Shown: positions 1-11,129, numbered from the stretch's first letter. The stretch: DNA of 64,000 nt from Umbilicaria muhlenbergii (GCA_000611775.1 KK106984.1:3133088-3197087), one strand, 5' to 3'. The notes: generated by a model from the letters alone, not told the origin. A program made the numbers and translations.

Positions 1-1
1 A

Positions 2-3000
2 GCTTCTCTCAAAGCCTATTGTGGTGCTATGAACAGACACTTGATTAATCCCAGAGTTAATATCAAGCTATCTGACCTAGCGTTCACATTATCGGAACGG
101 AGGACTCGTCATTTCTACCGCGCCTACGCCGTTGCTCGAAATACCAGGATAGACGAATCATCTTTTGTATACGGGAAGGGACGTCCTAACCCCCCTCGAG
201 TCAGTTTTGTCTTCACAGGTCAGGGCGCTCAGTGGCCACAAATGGGCAAAGACCTCATCAATACTTTTCCTGCCATGAAGTCATTCCTCGAGCACTTGAA
301 CTCTGAGCTTCAGAGCCTCCCAGACCCGCCAAGGTGGTCATTGCTAGGTGAAACAATGTCCAGATTTTGTCTTTGTAATGTAGCTAATAATTACAGAGGA
401 ACTAGTAGAACCGAGGAAACCTGAACAACTTCGACTTCCAGAATTCTCGCAGCCTCTGATCACAGCAATACAACTCATGATCCTTGAAATCTTCGCCAAG
501 TGGGGTATTCGTCCCCAAAGCGTTGTCGGCCACTCTTCTGGAGAGATTGCAGCGGCGACTTCTGCGGCCTTTTTGACGCCTAAGGAGGCAATCAAAATTG
601 CCTATTACAGAGGAAAAGCTGCTGTTCTCGCCCGAGACGAATCCGTGGATGCAACTGGTATGCTTGCTATTGGACTCGGCCCGGAACAGCTCAATTCATA
701 CACCTTCGCGTTCGACGTGCAACTTGCATGTATCAACAGTGCTAGCAGTGTCACTGTATCCGGGCGTCTCGGAGATTTGGAAGAAATTAGGGCACGTCTT
801 CAAGCCGAGGGCCACTTCGCCCGAGTCTTACAAGTAGACTTGGCCTATCATTCAACTTTCATGACCAATATTGCCACGCATTATAAAGAGCTACTTCTTC
901 AGAACTGCGAGCTGCCATTACGTAGAAGCGGAGACGTAACTATGTTTTCAACGGTCACAGGACGCCGCGTTGATGGCCAGGTTTGTGATGCCAACTACTG
1001 GGAACAAAATATGGTCTCTCCTGTACTATTCAAGCAGGCTGTCGAGGAAATGGTCTCCGGCGAGAATGGCCCGGATTTCCTGGTTGAGATTGGTCCCAGC
1101 GGTGCACTAGCTGGTCCTATTTCACAGATCAAGAAAGAGTTAACAGGACAGCGGTCTTCTATCGAGTATTACCCGGCTTTGAAGCGGGGTACAAATGCTG
1201 CGAATGCGTTGTTTGACATAGCGGGACGAATCTTCATTTCAGGAGTTCATGTGAACATGTCAGATGTCAACGAAGACAAATTGAACCCTGGACGTCCGTC
1301 GACAATTATCGACCTCCCAAACTACGCATGGAACCATTCGATAAAGTACTGGCATGAAAGTGAATCCAGTAAAGATTGGCGTTTCCGGCGATTTGTTCAT
1401 CATGACCTACTTGGAAGCAAAATTCTGGGAACCTCCTGGCATGCACCTTCATGGAGGAAAATTATACGAGTGCAGGACTTACCGTGGCTGAAAGACCATA
1501 AGGTATACATCACTCTGGCTTTAAAACAATCGAAGATGCTGATTATTAGCAGCTGGGGCGCGAAATTGTGTTTCCTGCGGCTGGATATTTGGCAATGGCG
1601 GTCGAAGCTCTGTATCAGACAAGTGTGTCTATTGGCAAAGTTGATGAGAATTGCAAAGTCAACGAACTCTGCTATAGACTGCGTGATGTCGTTTTCGCAA
1701 AGGCTATGGTTCTGGAAGAAAACGTCGATGGGTTGAAGGTCATGTTGACACTCACTCGGCTTCAAAACGCCTGGCACAAATTCAGGATCTCCTCGTCAAC
1801 TAAGGATATGTGGATCGAGCACTGTAAAGGGTTGATCTGTATAAGGAGACGTTTCAAAGAAGGTACTGCTAGTGAGGCTGCAAAGAGCAAGTGATTGGGA
1901 CGCTAATCTGACGCCAGACGAGCCAAGAGCTGTTCTTAAACCACTCAAGTATAGTACCCCTGCTCGTTTGTGGTATAAAGCTATGCAAGATGTCGGTTAC
2001 AGTTTTGGACCTCTGTTTCAGAAGCAGCTTGAGGTGGAATCGACGGCTGGTTGCCGGCGTAACAAGACACTCTTGTCTTTCTCCGAACCTCCTTCGGCAT
2101 TCTCACAATCGCCTTACTCAATGCACCCAGCCTGTATTGATGGGTGTCTGCAAGCCGGAGGTCCCTCTCTTTGGCAAGGATACCGAAGTTCGATTAATAC
2201 TATGCTGATCCCGGCGTCTATAGATGAGATCACCATCAACTCCCGCTCTGAGTGTCCTGAAACGGGTATAGCCATCGCTTCCGCTGCATACTCTGGAGTT
2301 GGGCCAACTGAACTAGCCAAGAGCTACAAGTCCCACACTTCGGTGTACGATTCCAAGACAGAGTCATTACTACTCCAAATGTCAGGACTTGCTTATCACG
2401 AATTGGAAATTCGCCAGGAATCGGAAGCAAATCACACCTACACCTGCATTTCCTGGAAGCCTGACATCACATTTATTACTCAGACTCAGCTTCCAAGTAT
2501 TGTTGCAGACAAACACAACGTCCAGTCAACCAAAAGCGAAAATCATCCATGGGCCGAAGTTAACCAGGTCTTGGATTTGATAGCGCACAAAAAGCCAAAT
2601 TTGAAAGTAGTGGAGGTCAGCATGCTTGAATCTTTGGAAAGTATATGGCTGGAAGGAGGTGCCTCCAACTCGTCATGTCGAGCAGCATGTCGTCAGTTTC
2701 ACCTTTCTTCGCTTGCCACAACTACGTTGTTGGGCTTTCAAGAGAAATACGGAGTCTATGGAAACACCGAATTCGGAACTATTGATCTCACAAAACCATC
2801 ACCTGATTTTGTGGCAGATGAGACGGATTTTGATCTTGTCATTATTCAATTGGTAAGCCTGCAGCACCTAAAATGCGTTTAACGCTTTTTTCCTTAAATC
2901 CTGACATTTCTCCAGTCATCAGTCTCTGAAGAAGACTTGGGAAATGTAATAAAGAACTCGCGCAGCCTCCTATGTAGCTCAGGCTATATCTTGCTTATGA

Positions 3001-6000
3001 TGAATACTGCGGTTTGTAAGTATTCCGTAGAGCAGCTGGAGTTTCACTGCTAAGTCGTTTTAGCCTCAAACTCAGACTCAGATTCAGATTCCGCGATTGT
3101 GGTAAGTCATGATAGCTATCAGTACTTCAAAATCACGCTCGATAATTGCCACGCAGTGCCATACAGATCATGCTGACACAGCTGCGTCAAGGTTGAGGGG
3201 GAATATAGAAATCCAGTCAGCATTTTGCAAGCAAATGACTTCCATAACATACTCAAAATCCCCAGCAGCCAACAGGCATCAGATACATTCAGCTCGGGAT
3301 ATCATGCTGTGGCTGCACGGAGCAAATTCGACGTCCCGGGTTCTTCCGATCGCTGTGTAGACCTAGTCAGCTTTTCAACCGGATCGGAGACTACACAAGA
3401 TACCAAAGAAGCCATCACGAAGTATGGGTGGCAGATTTCAGAGCATACATCGCCGTTCGACGGTGTGACATCAGGTGGTATCACATTGGTCCTAGATGAA
3501 CTGTCTTCTGCAATTCTCATGGATGTAGATGAAGTCCAATGGCGAGCACTACAGCACCTGATCAGTCTAGGAAAGAAGATCCTTTGGGTTACTACAGGCT
3601 CGCAATTCCAAGTAACCCAGCCTCACAAAGCTCTAATCAATGGGCTTGCACGGACAGTGCGTGCTGAAGATCCAAGCCTGGTGTTAGCGACTTTGGACGT
3701 TGAGTCTGCCTCTAATAGTCGGACTCCTGCCGCAATCAACGATATACTATGTTCACTTCGAAGCCCCGTTTCGAGAACGTTAATCGAAAGCGAATTCGTT
3801 GAAAGAAATGGCAAGATATATACCAGCAGGATCATACCTGACAACGCCATCAACAAAGCTGAAAGGAATGATACCCATAGTGCCGATCCTCAATTGATGT
3901 CTCTCTTTGATCACAAGTCCTGCGTTAGACTCGTTTGTCAACGTCTAGGCAACTTTGACTCGCTCTGTTTCCAAGAGGTTTCTACAGCGGAATTGCCACT
4001 GGAGGATGATTTTGTCGAGGTGGATATTCATGCTGCAGGGCTTAATTTCAAGGTAAGCATATCAAGGCCCCGCCCGATCTCCCTCGCCCCGGGCATCCTA
4101 TGCGACAAGGGGTTAACAGCAGGACAGGACGTCGCGACGGCCATGGGTATTGTCCCAGAAGATCATTGCCGTCTCGGTCTGGAAGGGGCAGGGGTCATCC
4201 GGCGTGTTGGGAGGCGGGCGGGCTCTTTCGCTGTCGGACAAAGAGTTCTGGCTCATGGAAGAGGATGCTTTGCGAATAGAGTTCAATGCCCTATACAAGG
4301 CACTCATCTTCTCCCTATCTCTATGTCCTTTGAAGTAAGATGGCACATACCCATGCTAACATGATGATGTACTAATACGAGCCTAGGAAGCGGCTAGATT
4401 GCCATGTGTTTGGCTTGTAGTACTTTATGGTCTTCGTGATATATGTTGTACACAACCTGGCGAGGTAAAGTCTCGACTATGGTCAGCAAAGCAGATTCTA
4501 ACGTATCCAGCGCGTTTTGATTCATTCTGCCGCAGGCGGCGTGGGAATTGCTGCGATCCAACTGTGCCAGTACATTGGAGCTGAGGTATTTCTTTTCAAC
4601 GCCTGAAGTAATCCAACCCATCCATGAAGCTAATATTCGCAGATATATGCAACCGTGGGTACCGAAGAGAAGCGGAACTTCTTGATCGAGACTTTCAATA
4701 TTCCTGCCGAACGTATCTTCGACTCCAGATCCACGGATTTCGCTTCCAAACTTATGACTGCCACCAATGGTAAAGGTGTCAACGTCATTCTCAATTCCTT
4801 GACGGGCGACCTGCTCGACGAATCCTGGCGTTGTATTGCTGACGGCGGCACTATGGTTGAAATTGGAAAGACTGACATAGTCCAACGTCATAGCTTGTCC
4901 ATGGAGCCATTCAGTCGCAACGCGTCTTACAGAGCTATCGATATGTCGCATGAGAGTATATCTAGAGCCACCACCGCGAAGTATACTGCACCCACAGAAA
5001 GATTTTGAGCCAGTGTGCAATGCGGCTAACGTTGCTGTCAGGCTTCTATCTGATCTGTTTATATTAATCGCAGAAGGGCATATCAAACCTACTTCTCCAG
5101 TCAGAACATTCGATTTCAGTGAATTTCCAGCCGCATTCCGCTACATGCGTCAAGGCAATCACATCGGCAAAATCATATTTTCGAAACGTGCTCAAGAGAC
5201 TGTCAACGTTCCAGTAAGCCTGGACTGTGCTGCGGGTATCCTGTGAAAATGCTAAAATTCCTCAGATTCGCCCAGCAATACCAGTGCTCAGCCTTCGTGA
5301 CGATGCTGCATATGTAATTGTTGGTGGGCTTAAAGGGCTTTGTGGCAGTTTGGCAGTATATATGGCGCGACTCGGTGCTAGACACCTCGTCATTATGTCA
5401 CGAAGCGGTCTCTCACATACCGATGAGAAATCACAGGCCATCTTGATGGATCTTGAAGCTCTCAATACTCAAGTTGACCTGGTTCAAGGAGATGTATCTG
5501 TTGTCGAAGACGTCAGGCGTATGTTCCAAAAGTCAACCAAACCTATTGGCGGCATCATACAGGGAGCAATGGTTTTGAGAGTAAGTGCCCACCCTTTTAT
5601 CTCTTAAGAGAGCGTGATGAGCCAATTTGGCTGCCATTATACTTACATGTGCAGGACAAAATCTTTACCTCCATGACAGTAGAAGAATTCCACGACGCTA
5701 CCCGAGCAAAGGTAAAAGGCACCTGGAATCTACACAACACCGCGCTAGAACAAAAAGCCCCACTTGACTTCTTCACAATGTTATCCAGCATATCAGGTGT
5801 CGTGGGGCAGAAAGGGCAGGCAAACTACGCCGCCGCCAACACCTTCCTCGACTCTTTCGCTGCGTACAGACAAGGCCTCGGGCTACCAGCCTGTTCTGTC
5901 GACCTGGGCGTCATCGAAGATATCGGCTATATCAGCGAGAGGGGTGAACTGACGTCACGACTCGACACCACAGTCTGGACCGGCATCAACGAGCGCCTCC

Positions 6001-6482
6001 TCCACAAGATCCTCCGCTTTTCCATCCTGCAACAAACATCACCTATCAACCCGGCCAGCGCAGCCCAGATGATAACCGGCATCCCCGTCCCGCAGAACGA
6101 AGACTCCTTCCTCCTGCGGGACGCCCGGTTCGGATCTCTCCATTTCGGCCACTCCAAACCCCACGGGCCCGACAGCCGCGACGGCTTCAAAGACGTTCAC
6201 GCCTTCCTTGCGCTGCTGAAGGCAAAAGTCGACCGGCCCACCCTGCTGGCGGGCGCAATCCACATCGTCAATCGCCAATTCGTGCGGAGTCTGAACTTGA
6301 GCGAGCCGGTCGAGCCGGCGAAGCCGCTGTCGCGCTATGGCCTCGACTCGCTCGCTGCGGTCGAGATCAGGAACTGGATACGCATGGATTTGGGCGCGGA
6401 CATCACGACGCTCGAGATTAGCAATGCGAGTTCGCTCTCTGCGTTGTGTCAGAAGATCGTCACGAAGCTCAGTCCAGCTTAA
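2..6482 (+). CDS. Highly reducing type I polyketide synthase, 3' part (AT-DH-pseudoMT-ER-KR-ACP)
   Basis: It builds a reduced polyketide chain; the KS domain lies beyond the left edge. My splice model is open throughout (1,909 codons): <2-347, 397-1502, 1553-1838, 1888-2852, 2916-3015, 3064-3101, 3192-4052, 4128-4334, 4387-4464, 4511-4585, 4643-4955, 5002-5213, 5266-5580, 5655-6482. Visible residues: AT about 68-380 (FTGQGAQ; catalytic Ser in [10 protein letters not shown] near 161); DH about 447-760 (His in WLKDHK near 482, Asp in [10 protein letters not shown] near 663); a short pseudo-methyltransferase/linker; ER about 1190-1525 ([13 protein letters not shown]); KR about 1540-1790 ([19 protein letters not shown]); ACP about 1829-1905 (Ser in [10 protein letters not shown] near 1864). 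No release domain follows the ACP, which is normal for this class. The least certain introns are 1503-1552 (acceptor could be 1549), 1839-1887, 3102-3191 and 4956-5001. The product is unknown. Confidence 0.93.
348..396 (+). other. PKS intron 1 (49 bases)
   Basis: GT donor at 348 and a 3' end reading gctaataattacag. Splicing joins the AT N-terminal part (WSLL) to EELVEPRKP in frame. The branch-like ctaat and the 49-base length are typical of filamentous ascomycetes and support the exon model. Confidence 0.85.
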
Positions 6483-6845
6483 AGCGGTGTTTAGGTCCCT
6501 GCGTAACGAGAAGTGGAGGACGGAGACTACATGCTTGCGACGATTTTCCTATGTAGCATTGTTAGCGCTAACTTTACGATTCACGATTGCGGTAGATTTA
6601 CGAAGCAAGAAGTTAACGTGAGGATGTGCGTCTACTTCGTTGCTATTGTTGAACTAATTATTTGTTGATGCTAGAGTTTGATGATAGTCTTGAACTTCAC
6701 CAAAGCTGAGGGTAATTGTAGCATACTAGCTAGCTCCGCAATCAAGCTCCGCAATCACAGGAGCTGCCTAAGAGTCAAAGGCAAATATCTGATGCCAGTT
6801 TAGTAGAGTAGTGATTTCTTTAGAATCAAATCCGGGCTATTCATG
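6483..6845. other. Intergenic region between convergent PKS and SDR genes
   Basis: About 360 bases holding the 3' ends of two genes that converge. Only short shadow frames are present. I see no convincing RNA gene or repeat. Composition drops toward AT within it. Confidence 0.6.
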
Positions 6846-7829
6846 CTAAGTTTCAGTATACTGTTTGATGTGCCCTTCACACCAATTCCAGAATTCCTCC
6901 GCCGTCCCAGCCCCTCCCTGCTCCTTTCTTTTTATGGCATTGAGAACATCTTTCCTCGGACTTGGGTGCCACCGTCCCCACGGGATAACATACCTGCCCG
7001 CATCCTCCATTGTAATATCCGGCGACAACCCAGCCCAAGCCTCGGTATATGCCCCAAACTTCGGTTTGTAGAGAAGCGGTAAGACCAGGAATTGCACCAA
7101 CCTCGAAGTATTCTGCCAGATATTTGACGACAGGTTTCCCGGATTCTGCGTCAAGCTCAGTATGCCCTCATCGCCGAAGTGCCGCGCCCACTCGGCTGCC
7201 AACATCCAATTCCCAGCTTTGGAGGTCGCATAATTTCGGACTGGGGCCTTCGACGGTACAGTGAGTTCTGCCAGGACCAGACCGCCTGGAGGCGCCACTG
7301 TATCCACGAGATGAGAGCTTGTCCACACGACGCGAACGCTAGCCTTGGGAGCATCGGCCGCTGCGGAGCGGAGCTGGGGAAGCAGCAGCTGCGCAAAGAG
7401 TAGAGGCGCGACGCAGTTGGTGCCCATGTGTTGTTCGAGACCCTGGATTGTCTTGCTGCCAGCCGGCACAGCACTGACGCCTGCGTTGTTCCAGAGCACA
7501 TCGAGGCGGGACTCTTGCGTTGCAAAGGCGTCCGCCGAAGCCTTGACGGTGTCCAGGTCGTTCAGGTCGAGATGTAGGAATCGAACCTTACCGGGGCTGG
7601 AAGGATCGCTGTCCTGGATATTCTTGATCGCGTCGGAAGCTTTTGCCTGTGACCGGCTGGCCATGTAGACGGTCCCGCCCTTGCTGTAGAGAATCTTGAC
7701 GAGCTCGAAGCCGACACCAGAGTTGCCACCGGTGACGATGAAGACCTTGCCAGTTTGGGCAGGGATGTTGGACTCGGTGAAAGAGGGCGCGTGGGGAAAG
7801 GTCTGCGTCCAATTGGAATAGAAAGGCAT
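6846..7829 (-). CDS. Short-chain dehydrogenase/reductase (retinol dehydrogenase-like)
   Basis: Intronless, 327 aa, the usual length for a classical or atypical SDR. It should reduce a ketone or oxidise an alcohol with NAD(P)(H). Visible motifs: the Rossmann signature TGGNSGVG at residues 33-40, NNAG at 114-117 (beta-4), the catalytic Ser in TSS near 171, and YATSK at 200-204 supplying the catalytic Tyr and Lys. All active-site residues are present and there is no signal peptide, so it is probably cytosolic. The start MPFYSNWTQTF is chosen because the Rossmann fold begins about 30 residues later, as in relatives. It converges on the PKS gene, so tailoring of the polyketide is possible but unproven. 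It is richer in GC than the PKS 5' part. Confidence 0.92.
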   Translation of the reverse strand: MPFYSNWTQTFPHAPSFTESNIPAQTGKVFIVTGGNSGVGFELVKILYSKGGTVYMASRSQAKASDAIKNIQDSDPSSPGKVRFLHLDLNDLDTVKASADAFATQESRLDVLWNNAGVSAVPAGSKTIQGLEQHMGTNCVAPLLFAQLLLPQLRSAAADAPKASVRVVWTSSHLVDTVAPPGGLVLAELTVPSKAPVRNYATSKAGNWMLAAEWARHFGDEGILSLTQNPGNLSSNIWQNTSRLVQFLVLPLLYKPKFGAYTEAWAGLSPDITMEDAGRYVIPWGRWHPSPRKDVLNAIKRKEQGGAGTAEEFWNWCEGHIKQYTET

Positions 7830-8560
7830 AGTAGGCTGATAGGAGGTCTGTATGAGACGGAACAGAGGCGATGTGTCGAGGCAGAGTGAGCAAAGGTGGT
7901 AAATGTAAGCTGCAAGGAATTGAAAGTGAAGCTGTGATGCTTGATGAAGCTGTGTTGTAGGCTTTCACCTTGGTGAGTGAGTGTTCCGTGTTGCGGCCGA
8001 CCAAGCCGTAGGAGACAGGCTGCTTCAGAACTCTTCTCGTCATACCCTGGACTGTGGAGGATGACGGGTCAAATCACGTGTTGTCGGTGGGACGAAGATG
8101 TCAGGTGTAAGTCACCATATCCGTGGCAGGTAAGGCTGAGACTGCTGCTGCTGCTTACGGACAATGCCTTTCTATGCCCCGCCCTTACTGTCAAACAAGC
8201 TACGGTAAGTCACATGTCCGGGAAGGCAGGTGTCGCTCCTCTCCACGGGAAGCTGGAAGAGTAAGAACGCGCATGTCAAGTAAGGTACGACCCTACGAGT
8301 GAGAATCTCATCTCAGGTAAGAAGAGCTAGGAGAGTAAGGTAAGCTGCGGTAATGACACATGAGCTGACTAAGCCAGGCAAAAGGCTATCGCGGCACTTA
8401 CCTCAGCTAGCTCAGACCTCATTCCGAAAAGGCTTGCTAGCGCGCACCACCCTGGCAAAATCATGGAGCTAACCTGTTCAGATAGCTTTTCTCCATAGGG
8501 TCTGAGCGCGTTATTGGCAAATACGCTCTGAAATCACTTCACTTAAAGTAATTTAATTTA
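7830..8560. promoter_or_regulatory. Upstream region of the SDR gene, running to the AT-rich boundary
   Basis: About 730 bases without a believable gene. The part next to 7829 should hold the SDR promoter, but I see no clear TATA box. Positions 8105-8345 carry an unusual run of GTAAG/GGTAAG words on the plus strand. Composition changes abruptly from mixed to AT-rich near 8530-8560. Confidence 0.5.
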
Positions 8561-8849
8561 GCACAGTGCTCAGATATATCTCCTGTGAATATCTGAGAAA
8601 TACGCGTAAGTTACTAAAACGCTCATAAAATAAAAAACATATGAGTCATCTACAGAGAAACATAAGCTTAGATCATAGTCACAGGTCATGTAAGCACATT
8701 ATATGAGCAGCTGCAAAGGTTTATATTCTTTATTATTAATTTCACCTGACCTCAACTTCAATGCTTGAGAAAGCAAAGTCTTTAAACTTCTGTAAAAAGA
8801 AATGCTTCCTTGAGTTCAGTTAAGCCCCGCCTATGTCATGTCAAGGTCA

Positions 8850-9431
8850 GTGTCAATATGTTTGAGCAATGCTTCAAACATATTGACAGCCTCATCCTTC
8901 ACCCCTCTCTTCAAGTCAACAGATGATTTAATACTTATTGAATGCTTTAAGAATCTGTGATCAAAAATCTTACAGTAGTGAGCTTGTGATCTTGTGTTAT
9001 GTTAATCAACTGTAGCCTCTTAAGTTTAATAACTCAAGTGATACTTACCTGTTGATTCAACATCTTGTGCTGCAGCTGAGGAAGAAATTCTCATTAACAC
9101 TCTTCTGTCACTGAGGGCTTGATCAGTCCTGAGTGTGATATTAATCACACTTAAGACATGAAGCTGAGCCTCTGTGAGGAGAGATGAAGGAGAGAAGAAG
9201 AAAAAAGTTTATAATGATAATTTTAAGATAATGATGAAAAGTTTTTAAGCAGATGATCCTGTTATGATCTTGATGTCATTATTAAAGTCATTATCAAGGT
9301 CAATAATATTGTCATTTAACTTTAAAGTGATAATCTTGTTCATGAGCTCCTGATTCAAGCTGACAGATGACTCAACACTTGTCAGATACTTCAAGAATTC
9401 ATGATTAAAAATCTCATGATAATGAGCCTGT
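8850..9431 (-). repeat. Family C repeat: copy C1 and the start of copy C2
   Basis: The block starting around 8888 (cagcctcatccttcac) recurs at about 9345-9431 plus 24190-25000 (interrupted by element E2) and at about 25540-26450. C1 and C2 are in direct tandem: the C1 tail ending near 9345 runs straight into the start of the next unit. On the minus strand all copies share a coding-like stretch (RTDQALSD, then MRISSSAAAQDVE) followed by a good donor-like gtaagt. I do not recognise the protein, and no LTRs or TIRs are visible. It may be a diverged transposon or a duplicated host-gene fragment. Confidence 0.55.
8852..8887. repeat. Near-perfect inverted repeat (hairpin)
   Basis: Arms gtcaatatgtttga and tcaaacatattgac pair over 14 bp, and the centre agca-a-tgct extends the stem with one bulge. 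It sits at one edge of a family C repeat unit. The third C copy near 25530 has a diverged version, so this may simply be element sequence. Confidence 0.6.
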
Positions 9432-9708
9432 TGTAACAGGTGACGTCATAGTGACTGAAGTTATATTATCATTCAATAAACTATAAGTATGATTCAATGA
9501 ACTAGACAAGGTTCAATGAACTATCATAATTATATAATGATCTTAAAGTTAAGACCAAGTGAGGGAACTAGTAGTCATAAACTTAAGAGATTGCATTCAA
9601 TACATGATGTTAAGGCTCCCGCACTATAGTATTAACAAAGTACACAGTGCAAGTGTACACATGATACTGCTCACCTTGCTCACCTGTCAAGCATGCTGAG
9701 CATGAAGT

Positions 9709-10380
9709 TACGGTGGCTGTTGAGATGAGACAGGACCAGATTTTTAATCCCTGTCCTGTCTCAGTCCTGTCCTGTCTCAGTGATGAATTTTCAGTTCAGT
9801 CCTGATCCTGTTGACTGAACAGGACAGGAATAGTCCTGTTGTCCTGACATTATTAATATGTCATGATGACAATAACCTAAGCTTAACCTAAAGAGGCTTG
9901 ATACAGTATCACATTAAGTTAGATGTCATCTAAGGAGTCATCAGTTTACCTTTCATCATAGATCATTACATTGAATCGTTAGAATTATTAATTTGAATCT
10001 CAACATTATGTAACAATCAGTTCACTGACTCTCAGTCACATTTTGAAAGCCGTTTTTTGAGGCCGTTCTTTGAGGCCGTCGTTGAAGCCGTTTTGGAAGC
10101 CGTTTTTTGAGGCCGTCATTGAAGCCGTTTTGGAAGCCGTTTTTTGAGGCCGTCATTGAAGCCGTTTTGGAAGCCGTTTTTCCCTTTTCCGTGTCCCAAA
10201 ACCACTGACAGTCATATAAGGAGTCACGTGACCGGGATCCCACTGAGACCACAGGATGAGACGGGACAGGACTCCTGTCTCAGTCTCAGGGGATGAGACT
10301 ACTGCTTGATCTCATATCCCGTCCCGTCCCGTCCCGTCCCTTCATCCCGGACCGGGACTCCCGTCCCGGCGGTCACCCTA
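9709..10380 (-). mobile_element. hAT-like non-autonomous element, copy 1 (CpG-rich, young-looking)
   Basis: 672 bp flanked by an exact 8-bp duplication catgaagt (9701-9708 and 10381-10388), the hAT hallmark. The ends tacggtggctg and cggtcacccta form an imperfect TA(G/C)GGTG(A/G)C terminal inverted repeat. The subterminal region is made of gtccc/gggac words, and the centre is a GCCG-bearing minisatellite (about 10040-10185). There is no transposase gene, so it would have to be moved in trans. Unlike everything around it, it keeps many CpG sites, so it arrived late or escaped the mutation that struck its surroundings. Copy 2 is at 21484-22168 in the opposite orientation. Confidence 0.85.
10040..10185. 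repeat. GCCGTTTT minisatellite inside hAT-like copy 1
   Basis: Degenerate tandem array of gaggccgtc-attgaagccg-ttttggaagccg blocks, with a higher-order period near 37 bp repeated about three to four times. It is the most CpG-dense stretch of the AT-rich block. In copy 2 (21690-21840) the same array is present, but most GCCG words have become transition derivatives. Confidence 0.75.
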
Positions 10381-10908
10381 CATGAAGTGTTACATCATGT
10401 TGCTCACCTTGCTCATCATGATGAGCATGATGAGCACACTGAGCATATGAGTCTCCTATAGTTTATATAATCACAGGTAGATTCATAGTTAGGAGCTCAT
10501 GCTCAACTCATGTATTAAATGCAATCTTTTAAGTTTATGACTACTAGTTCCCTCACTTGGTCTTAACCCTAAGATCATTATATGATCATGATAGTTCATT
10601 GAATCTTGTTTAGTTCATTGAATCATACTTATAGTTTGTTGAATAATAATATCACTTCAGTCATTATGACATCACCTGTTACACATGAGTTGAGCATGAG
10701 CTCTTAACTATGAATCTACCTGTGATTATATAAACTATAGAAGACTTGTGTGCTCAGTGTGCTCATCATACTCATCATGATGAGCAAGGTGAGCAACATG
10801 ATGTAACACTTCATGCTCAGCATGCTCAACAGGTGAGCAAGGTGAGCAGTATCATGTGTACACTCACACTGCATACTTTGTTAATATTATAATGTGAGAG
10901 CCTTAACA

Positions 10909-11129
10909 CTAGCTCTCCTCTCAAGGTTTTCATTCTTAAAAACTCAAATGTCTTCATGTCTTCTTCTCAAGTGCAAAAGAAACTGAACTTCTTTCAACAA
11001 TGTCATAATTTTTTTCACAAGCTCAACCTCACTCCTTCTGTCATGTGATCATGTAGGTGATGCATCAATGATGTAAAAAATTGCTGCATGAGTGATGATT
11101 TCAAAAAGTGTGTCACTTGTGTTCAGATT
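10909..11129 (+). other. E2 internal DNA with the start of an antisense coding-like stretch
   Basis: Between the E2 3' LTR and inserted element E1. On the plus strand, opposite to gag-pol, it reads as coding-like DNA with a CxxC-type motif near 11105-11125 (around KCVTCVQ). The same stretch recurs in E1 at about 11526-11760. It continues beyond the E1 insertion at 17616. See the antisense ORFs at 11792 and 17661. Confidence 0.5.

Larger units (their letters stand above)
9608..10683 (-). mobile_element. Solo LTR of family A inserted in the 3' LTR of E2
   Basis: It reads TGTTAAGG...CCTGTTACA on the plus strand, opposite to the host LTR. The host is split at aatacatga, and the 5-bp duplication catga is present on both sides (9603-9607 and 10684-10688). 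The copy is itself interrupted by a hAT-type element at 9709-10380, leaving about 400 bases of LTR. A solo LTR is what recombination between the two LTRs of a full element leaves behind. Confidence 0.9.

Noticed and set aside
1824-1872. Alternative 49-base PKS intron starting at the gtaaag donor
   Set aside because: It also keeps the frame but would delete the CKGLI segment that DH domains of this class normally keep. 1839-1887 is preferred.
7162-7668. Several open frames overlapping the SDR gene on both strands
   Set aside because: They are shadows of the GC-rich SDR coding sequence with no domains of their own.
10022-10252. 76-codon Lys/Gln/Asn-rich ORF in hAT copy 1 (and 21661-21855 in copy 2)
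   Set aside because: They are just the internal minisatellite. The two frames differ in register and show no conserved protein.
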